Below are positions 57,783 through 62,764 of a stretch of 62,764 nt of DNA, piece after piece. The notes beneath the pieces are model-generated. The model was not told where the DNA came from. It saw only the letters and a program-made list of their open reading frames with translations, and did not search any database. Numbering within the stretch: the stretch's first letter is position 1; each line of letters opens with the position of its first letter. Both the position numbers and the translations under genes were made by a program. The DNA is from Dyella_A sp051962475 (GTDB taxonomy: Bacteria; Pseudomonadota; Gammaproteobacteria; Xanthomonadales; Rhodanobacteraceae). The stretch lies in NCBI RefSeq assembly GCF_051962475.1, contig NZ_JBQCCF010000049.1, positions 1 through 62,764 on the forward strand. Direction: 5' to 3'.

Positions 57783-59123
57783 TCAGCTCCGTGCGAGACT
57801 GCGGCCGCGGCCGATGCCGTAATACGCCAGGCCGGCCTCTTCGACGGCGGCCGGGTCGTACAGATTGCGGCCATCGAAGATCACCGTCGTGGCCAGCGCG
57901 CTGCGGATGCGTGCGAAATCGGGGCTGCGGAAAGCCTTCCATTCGGTCAGGATGGCCAGCGCGTCGGCACCGTCGAGCGCATCGTAGGGATGCTCGCACA
58001 GCACCAGATCGGCGCGATCGCCGTAGATCCGGCGGGTCTCATCCGCCGCCTCCGGGTCGAACGCACGCACCCTGGCACCGGCCGCCCAGAGCATCTCCAT
58101 CAGGCGCCGGCTCGACGCCTCGCGCATGTCGTCCGTGTTCGGCTTGAACGCCAGTCCCCACAGGGCAACGGTCTTGCCGGCGAGCTGGCCGCCGAAATGC
58201 CGCTGGATCAGCTCGAACAGCTTGGCCTTCTGCTCGTGGTTGACCTGCTCGACCGCGCCCAGCAGACGTGCCTCGTAGCCATGGGCGCGTGCGGTGCGCT
58301 CGAGCGCCTGCACGTCCTTGGGAAAGCACGAACCGCCGTAGCCGGCGCCGGGGTAGATGAAGTGGTACCCGATGCGCGGATCCGAGCCGATGCCCTGGCG
58401 CACCAGTTCCACGTCGGCGCCGACGCGCTCGGCAATGTTGGCGATCTCGTTCATGAAACTGATCTTGGTCGCCAGCATGGCGTTGGCGGCGTACTTGGTC
58501 AGCTCGGCCGAGCGCACGTCCATCAGCACGGTGCGGTCGTGGTTGCGGTTGAACGGCGCGTAGAGCTTGCGCATGGCCGCGATGGCGCGCTCGCTGTTGC
58601 TGCCGATCACGATGCGGTCCGGCCGCAGGCAGTCCTCGACGGCATCGCCCTCCTTGAGGAACTCGGGGTTGGAGACGACATCGAAATCCACCACCGCGCC
58701 GCGGGCTGCCACCTCTTCCGTGATCGCCTGGCGCACGCGGTCGGCGGTACCCACCGGCACGATGGACTTGTTGACCACCACGGCGTAGCGACCCAGCTGT
58801 CGGCCGATGGTGCGCGCCACGGCCAGCACATACTGCAGGTCGGCGCTGCCGTCCTCATCCGGCGGCGTGCCGACCGCAATGAAAATGATGTCGCCGTGAG
58901 CGATCGCCGGCGCGGCATCGGTGGTGAAGGCAAGCCGGCCTTCGGCAAAGTTCTGCTTCACCAAGGGCTCGAGGCCCGGCTCGAAGATCGGGATATCCCC
59001 CTGCTTGAGTCGCTCCACCTTGCCGGCGTCAATGTCGACGCAAACCACGTGATTGCCCATTTCCGCCAGGCAAGCACCGGTGACGAGGCCCACGTAGCCC
59101 GTGCCGAAGATGGTGACTTTCAT
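57783..59123 (-). CDS. ugd: UDP-glucose 6-dehydrogenase
   Basis: 446 residues. NAD-binding N-terminus MKVTIFGTGYVGLVTGACL, the family segments NPEFLKEGDAVEDCLRPDRIV and NAMLATKISFMNEIAN, and the catalytic Cys in GYGGSCFPKDVQAL. It oxidises UDP-glucose to UDP-glucuronate for surface polysaccharide or lipid A modification. No sugar-nucleotide partner gene is in this window. Its upstream neighbour (FKBP) is separated by a terminator, so ugd-slyX-DUF2058 form a transcript of their own. Confidence 0.96.
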   Translation of the reverse strand: MKVTIFGTGYVGLVTGACLAEMGNHVVCVDIDAGKVERLKQGDIPIFEPGLEPLVKQNFAEGRLAFTTDAAPAIAHGDIIFIAVGTPPDEDGSADLQYVLAVARTIGRQLGRYAVVVNKSIVPVGTADRVRQAITEEVAARGAVVDFDVVSNPEFLKEGDAVEDCLRPDRIVIGSNSERAIAAMRKLYAPFNRNHDRTVLMDVRSAELTKYAANAMLATKISFMNEIANIAERVGADVELVRQGIGSDPRIGYHFIYPGAGYGGSCFPKDVQALERTARAHGYEARLLGAVEQVNHEQKAKLFELIQRHFGGQLAGKTVALWGLAFKPNTDDMREASSRRLMEMLWAAGARVRAFDPEAADETRRIYGDRADLVLCEHPYDALDGADALAILTEWKAFRSPDFARIRSALATTVIFDGRNLYDPAAVEEAGLAYYGIGRGRSLARS

Positions 59124-59193
59124 CGCAGCTCAGTTCCCTGCCAAATCGAAACGCAAATTCTAACAGGCAGCGCCCGCGCACACGCCCAAAGAA

Positions 59194-59221
59194 AAAGGGC
59201 GCGAATCACTTCGCGCCCTTT
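59194..59221 (-). terminator. Intrinsic terminator after the FKBP gene
   Basis: AAAGGGCGCGAA (59194-59205) pairs perfectly over 12 bp with TTCGCGCCCTTT (59210-59221), loop TCAC. On the minus strand it continues into a T-rich tail (TTTTTC). It begins 30 bases past the FKBP stop and separates it from ugd. Confidence 0.9.
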
Positions 59222-59250
59222 CCGGTTCAGCTGGTACTACGAGCGGACGA

Positions 59251-60021
59251 TCAGCCGCCCTGGCCCGGCTGGGCCTGGCCGGCCGGCGTAGGGCCAGTCT
59301 TTTCCAGGGTCACGTCGAAGATGAGGGTTTCGTTCGGCGGGAAGCCGTTACCCGGCTGGGCGCCATAGGCGAGGCTCGACGGAATGAACAGCTTGTAGTG
59401 CGCGCCGGTCTGCATGAGCATCAAGCCCTCGCGGAAACCCGGGATCACGCCAGCGAGCGGAATCGGCACCGAGGTACCGGTCTTCGGCTCCGGATGATCG
59501 GCCGACGCGTCGAACTTCTCACCGTTGACGAAGGTGCCGGTGTAGGTGATCTGCACCGTGTCGTTCGGACCCGGACGCGGTCCGCTGCCGGCCGAGATCA
59601 CCTGATACTGCAGGCCCGAAGCCGTGGTCTTTACGCCCGGCGCCGACTTGTTCTTGGCGATGAAGGCGTCGCCCTCGGCCTTATTCTTGGCCGCCACCTG
59701 CTCGTACTCGGCTTTCGCCTTGGCCTGCAGGTTGGTGATGAACGCCTGCTTCACCTGCTTGTATTCCGCCTCGCTCATCGTCGGCTTCTGGCCCGACAGC
59801 GCCGACTGCACGGCGCGAGCCACGGTCGCCGGATCCACCTCGTTGCGCACCAGCGGCGGCAGCGAGCTGGCCAGGTCCCAACCCACCACGTAGCTGGCCT
59901 TGGTCTTGTCGACCGTGCCAGCAGCCGAGGACTTGGCGGCCTGCGCATGCGCGCCGGCAGTCATGCCCAGCGCCACGGCCAGAGCGGCCGTCGTGAGCGT
60001 GGGACGCAGAAAATGCTTCAT
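59251..60021 (-). CDS. Periplasmic FKBP-type peptidyl-prolyl isomerase
   Basis: 256 residues. A Sec signal peptide (KHFLRPTLTTAALAVALGMTAGAHAQ) precedes an FKBP N-terminal dimerisation domain (about 35-125) and a C-terminal FKBP domain (about 140-245) with VQITYTGTFVNGEKFDAS, IPGFREGLMLMQTGAHYKLFIPSSLAYG. Similar to FkpA/Mip foldases that assist outer-membrane and periplasmic folding. The start is supported by GAGGGAG seven bases upstream. The 15 codons upstream in frame are not needed. Confidence 0.93.
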   Translation of the reverse strand: MKHFLRPTLTTAALAVALGMTAGAHAQAAKSSAAGTVDKTKASYVVGWDLASSLPPLVRNEVDPATVARAVQSALSGQKPTMSEAEYKQVKQAFITNLQAKAKAEYEQVAAKNKAEGDAFIAKNKSAPGVKTTASGLQYQVISAGSGPRPGPNDTVQITYTGTFVNGEKFDASADHPEPKTGTSVPIPLAGVIPGFREGLMLMQTGAHYKLFIPSSLAYGAQPGNGFPPNETLIFDVTLEKTGPTPAGQAQPGQGG

Positions 60022-60146
60022 TCGAGACTCCCTCAATTGGAATGTGCCGGCACCGCCGGACAAGCCTCCGCTGCGGAGGCTGGCCGCTCATTGTGCGACC
60101 GCTGCCAACGCTTGGCAACGACACCCGGCCTGCGACCGTCCGTTGC

Positions 60147-60178
60147 AAAAAAGGTTCCCACCCGGCGGCTACGCCACC
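60147..60178 (-). terminator. Possible terminator after the CPA2 antiporter
   Basis: On the minus strand GGTGGC and GCCGCC (60164-60178) can form a 6-bp stem, and a TTTTTT run follows about 11 bases later (60147-60152). The spacing is long for an intrinsic terminator. Confidence 0.3.
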
Positions 60179-60188
60179 TGACCCGCGC

Positions 60189-61931
60189 TCATTCCTTCGC
60201 GATGGTGTCGCGCAGAGCGGCCTGCAAACGGGCATGCACCCGGACCAGCCCTCGCCACAACACCACCGCGACCAGTACCCCGGCCGCGGCCAGCGACAGG
60301 GCGACCCCGCGCGGCGGAAGGATGGCCGAACCCAAGGCACTGACCAGCACGGCCAGCACCGACAAGGTCGCCAGGGGGATCAGCCGCGCCAGCACGCCAC
60401 GGATGGCGCGCGTATAGCTCCCGGCATAGCTCTCGCGAATCCCCAATTCGGCCAGCAACATCCCCAGCGCCTCCGCCTTCCGATACACCGCGATCAGCAA
60501 TGGCAGCGCCAGGAACAGCGCCACCGCCCAGATCACCGTATGCCGCGCGTCCCGCGTCAGCCCGAGCATCGAAAACCAGGCCCAGTTGTGCGCGTTGATG
60601 TAGGCGCCCACGACAAATAGCGTCACCACCAGCATCACATTGATCGCAATGTGCGTGAGCAGCCGCCTCAACATGGCGGCGATCACCGCGTTCTCGTTGA
60701 CCGGGCGGAGGTTTTCCAGCCAGCCGGTATAGCTGGACACCAGCAGCCGCAGCGGCGACGGCGCGAGGCGTCGCATGCCGTTCACCAGCCCATCGGCCGA
60801 GCGCACCAGGTAGGGCGAGGCCGCCATGCACAGCACCGACACGGCCACCGCCACCGGATAGATGAAGTCGCTGACAGCGCCAAGCGACAGGCCCAGCGTC
60901 GCGATCACAAACGAGAACTCGCCGATCTGCGCCATGCTCACCCCGGCACGCACGGCCGTGCGCGGATCGTGGCCGATCGCGAACATGCCCACACTGCACA
61001 CGACGGTCTTGCCAAGGATCACCACGGCGGCAATCGCCAAGGCGGGCAACACGTACTGGGCCAACATGGACGGATCGATCTTCAGGCCGATCGCCACGAA
61101 GAACAGCGCTGCGAACATGTCCCGCAGCGGCTCGATCAAGTGCATGACCTTTTCCGCACTGCGCGCCTCGGCGACCACCGCACCCACCAGAAAGGCGCCC
61201 AGCGCCACGCTGAATCCCATCCAGGCCGCGAGCAGGCTGGCGCCGAAGCACAGCCCCAGCGTGCTGACCAGCAGCATTTCGTTGCGGCCGAAGCCGGCCA
61301 CGTAATCGACCAGCCGCGGCACCACCAGCAGGCCGATAATCATGCCCGCCACGACAAACAGTCCGAGGTGGCCGATCAAGGTGAAGGCCGACGACGCCTC
61401 GACCGAGCCGCCGATCGCCACCGCCGTCAGCAGCGTGAGGATGACGATGGTGAGCATGTCCTCCGCCACCAACAGGCCGATCACCAACCGGGCGAACGGC
61501 AGCGCGCGTAGTCCGCTCTCGGACAGGGTGCGCGTGGCCACCATGGTGGAAGACAGCGCCATGATGCCGCCGAGGAAAAGCGCGTCCCTGCCCTGCCAGC
61601 CGAACGCTTCGCCCAGGCCGTAGCCGATCCATAGCATCACGCCGACCTCGGCGACCGCCACCACCAGCACCCCGACGCCGACCTCGCGCAACTTGCGGAT
61701 GCTGAACTCCAGGCCCAGCGTAAACATCAGCAGCACGACGCCGAGGTTGGAGATGTCGTTGATGGTGCGAGGATCGGCCACCAGCACACCCGGCGTATGT
61801 GGGCCGATCAGCACCCCGGCGAGGATGTAGCCGAGCAGTACCGGCTGGCGCAGGCGATGGAACAGGATGGTCGTGGCACCGGCCACGATCATCACGATCG
61901 CGAGGTCGCGGATGAAGCCGATCTCGTGCAT
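60189..61931 (-). CDS. CPA2-type cation:proton antiporter (Kef/YbaL-like)
   Basis: 580 residues with about 12 transmembrane helices in the sodium/hydrogen exchanger domain. Characteristic segments are HRLRQPVLLGYILAGVLIGP, GVVLLMFTLGLEFS, ALSSTMVATRTLSE and the acidic GLLVAEDMLTIVIL. A C-terminal part with four more hydrophobic stretches replaces the usual TrkA-N/RCK domain, so ligand gating as in KefC is not expected. Ion specificity (potassium or sodium) is unknown. Start ATG 61931. Confidence 0.87.
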   Translation of the reverse strand: MHEIGFIRDLAIVMIVAGATTILFHRLRQPVLLGYILAGVLIGPHTPGVLVADPRTINDISNLGVVLLMFTLGLEFSIRKLREVGVGVLVVAVAEVGVMLWIGYGLGEAFGWQGRDALFLGGIMALSSTMVATRTLSESGLRALPFARLVIGLLVAEDMLTIVILTLLTAVAIGGSVEASSAFTLIGHLGLFVVAGMIIGLLVVPRLVDYVAGFGRNEMLLVSTLGLCFGASLLAAWMGFSVALGAFLVGAVVAEARSAEKVMHLIEPLRDMFAALFFVAIGLKIDPSMLAQYVLPALAIAAVVILGKTVVCSVGMFAIGHDPRTAVRAGVSMAQIGEFSFVIATLGLSLGAVSDFIYPVAVAVSVLCMAASPYLVRSADGLVNGMRRLAPSPLRLLVSSYTGWLENLRPVNENAVIAAMLRRLLTHIAINVMLVVTLFVVGAYINAHNWAWFSMLGLTRDARHTVIWAVALFLALPLLIAVYRKAEALGMLLAELGIRESYAGSYTRAIRGVLARLIPLATLSVLAVLVSALGSAILPPRGVALSLAAAGVLVAVVLWRGLVRVHARLQAALRDTIAKE

Positions 61932-62021
61932 GCGTCTTCCTGGATGGCGTGAGCCACAAGCTTACCTGCAGGCACGTGTGTGCACGGGAGCGTGCTGGAG
62001 CGGGGCGGCGGCCGCCGTCTC

Positions 62022-62073
62022 GAAAAATTTTTTTCAGAAAATGCTTGACGGAATCACAGCCCCTGCCTATTCT
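62022..62073 (+). promoter_or_regulatory. tRNA operon promoter with UP element
   Basis: A TTGACG (-35, 62045-62050) and TATTCT (-10, 62068-62073) are separated by exactly 17 bases. An AT-rich block (62022-62042, AAAAATTTTTTT) sits directly upstream like an UP element. The tRNA-Ala begins 17 bases after the -10, consistent with a very short leader and strong stable-RNA transcription. Confidence 0.8.
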
Positions 62074-62090
62074 TTCGGGCTTCCAGCGGC

Positions 62091-62166
62091 GGGGCCATAG
62101 CTCAGCTGGGAGAGCGCCTGCATGGCATGCAGGAGGTCGGCGGTTCGATCCCGCCTGGCTCCACCA
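62091..62166 (+). tRNA. tRNA-Ala (GGC anticodon)
   Basis: 76 bases folding into a standard cloverleaf. The acceptor stem GGGGCCA pairs with TGGCTCC (one G-T). The anticodon loop ATGGCAT has GGC at 62124-62126. The TTCGATC T-loop and an encoded CCA (62164-62166) are present. Confidence 0.97.
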
Positions 62167-62175
62167 ACTTAATTC

Positions 62176-62251
62176 GTCCCCATCGTCTAGAGGCCTAGGA
62201 CATCACCCTTTCACGGTGGCGACCGGGGTTCGAATCCCCGTGGGGACGCCA
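62176..62251 (+). tRNA. tRNA-Glu (TTC anticodon)
   Basis: 76 bases. The acceptor GTCCCCA pairs with TGGGGAC. The anticodon loop CTTTCAC carries TTC. The T-arm GGGGTTCGAATCCCC and encoded CCA are present. It lies nine bases after tRNA-Ala in the same transcript. Confidence 0.97.
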
Positions 62252-62309
62252 AGTTGGAAACCCGCAATTCGCCGCAACGCGAATGCAGTAGAAGCTGGAA
62301 GCAAGATGT

Positions 62310-62386
62310 GGAGCGGTAGTTCAGTTGGTTAGAATGCTGGCCTGTCACGCCGGAGGTCGCGGGTTCGAGTCCCGTCCGCTCCGCCA
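62310..62386 (+). tRNA. tRNA-Asp (GTC anticodon)
   Basis: 77 bases. Acceptor GGAGCGG pairs with CCGCTCC. The anticodon loop CTGTCAC carries GTC. Encoded CCA at the end. It is the last of three tandem tRNAs, followed directly by a terminator. Confidence 0.97.
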
Positions 62387-62394
62387 CTAACGAG

Positions 62395-62418
62395 AAGCCC
62401 GCCTTGTGCGGGTTTTTT
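62395..62418 (+). terminator. Intrinsic terminator of the tRNA operon
   Basis: CCCGC (62398-62402) pairs with GCGGG (62408-62412) around a CTTGT loop, followed by TTTTTT (62413-62418). It begins 9 bases past the CCA of tRNA-Asp and would also face the convergent gene at 62440. Confidence 0.85.
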
Positions 62419-62439
62419 GTTGCCTGATTTTCGCCTTGT

Positions 62440-62764
62440 TTACTCGACCTGGGCAGGCGCCGCGTCGTCGCGCTCCAGCGTACCTACCGAGTGCCCCTGC
62501 TCGGCCAGGTACTCCAGCCAACGGGTAAGAAACCCGTTCATGCGCAGACGATGCTGCAACACCGTGTGCGCCGGCGGAAATGGCCCCAGCACCTGCCACA
62601 GATGGCGGCCCGGATGGCAATGCAGCGCTTCGGCCACGTGGGCGTCGGTGTAGACGCGCAACTGCGCCGAGGGCGTGCGCCCAACGGGCTGCGCCACCAC
62701 CACGGCGTTCGTCAGCGCCAGCGCGAGCGTGTAAGGGTGGCAATACAGCCCATTCAGGTGCACG
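62440..62764 (-). CDS. Hypothetical protein, 5' end at or beyond the window edge
   Basis: At least 107 residues. The first visible codon is GTG at 62763, one base from the edge, so this may be the start or the interior of a longer gene. Segments include YCHPYTLALALTNAVVVAQPVGR, HLWQVLGPFPPAHTVLQHRLR and an acidic end. It resembles no family I can name with confidence. It is convergent with the tRNA terminator. Confidence 0.5.
   Translation of the reverse strand, partial: VHLNGLYCHPYTLALALTNAVVVAQPVGRTPSAQLRVYTDAHVAEALHCHPGRHLWQVLGPFPPAHTVLQHRLRMNGFLTRWLEYLAEQGHSVGTLERDDAAPAQVE

Noticed and set aside
1..62764. Phage, transposon, toxin-antitoxin or anti-phage defence system
   Set aside because: I looked for transposase, integrase, restriction, CRISPR/Cas, reverse transcriptase and small paired toxin-antitoxin genes and recognised none; base composition looks uniform by eye.

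Overview
The window looks like a chromosomal segment of a high-GC gammaproteobacterium of the order Xanthomonadales, most likely Rhodanobacteraceae (Rhodanobacter, Dyella, Frateuria or Luteibacter type). The evidence is the very high GC and GC3, the gene order rpoE-rseA-mucD-lepA-lepB-DUF4845-rnc-era-recO, the trxB/COG3146/aat cluster, and a REP-like palindrome at the left edge. There are no phage genes, transposases, CRISPR arrays or rRNA. Genes are packed with many 1-4 base start/stop overlaps, and no unexplained stretch exceeds 300 bases.

Layout. 1-6.2 kb: REP-like hairpin, alanine dehydrogenase, trxB, an acyltransferase-fold protein, aat, a methyltransferase and ispG. 6.4-7.6 kb: a GAF/HisKA/HATPase sensor kinase broken by one in-frame amber codon. 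7.6-18.1 kb: a CoA-transferase/hydrolase, a two-HKD phospholipase D/cardiolipin synthase, xseA, an aldehyde dehydrogenase, a YdcF protein, a secreted VOC-like protein, a lipase-like hydrolase, a membrane-anchored BLUF photoreceptor and YehS. 18.3-22.7 kb: a von Willebrand lipoprotein followed by an ECF sigma factor, a candidate anti-sigma factor, YigZ and RraB. 22.8-26.5 kb: a lipid-A-type ABC exporter and a divergent dmeR/dmeF metal-efflux pair sharing an operator. 26.7-32.4 kb: the four-gene ligase-associated DNA repair operon (MBL exonuclease, ATP-dependent ligase, Lhr-type helicase, PdeM), preceded by an inverted-repeat-rich leader.

32.5-42.8 kb: a HAMP-GGDEF cyclase, a cold-shock protein with a perfect 12-bp terminator, a minus-strand salvage/recycling run (thioinosine phosphorylase, FMN reductase, hpt, nagZ, CYTH protein, rlmD), a YdbL-type lipoprotein with a large YdbH-like protein, and an orphan receiver-Hpt protein. 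42.8-51.6 kb: the sigma-E operon running leftward from a near-consensus sigma-E promoter (51559-51585) through rpoE, rseA, mucD, lepA, lepB, DUF4845, rnc, era and recO. It links envelope stress sensing with periplasmic proteolysis, secretion and RNA processing. 51.6-57 kb: a five-domain GGDEF-EAL protein co-translated with a small protein resembling the non-catalytic N-domain of Ycf46-type AAA proteins, then a fused enoyl-CoA hydratase/3-hydroxyacyl-CoA dehydrogenase. 57-62 kb: DUF2058, slyX, ugd, a periplasmic FKBP and a CPA2 antiporter. The right end holds tRNA-Ala(GGC), tRNA-Glu(TTC) and tRNA-Asp(GTC) behind one strong promoter and before one terminator, then a gene that reaches the window edge.

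Most of the window is ordinary core genome. The points most worth a second look are the split kinase, the membrane-tethered BLUF protein, the dmeRF operator, the sigma-E autoregulatory promoter, the TTG-started rnc with a hairpin before era, the YdbL/YdbH arrangement, the DNA-repair operon leader, and the GGDEF-EAL/Ycf46-like pair. I did not find a clear-cut new defence or mobile system.
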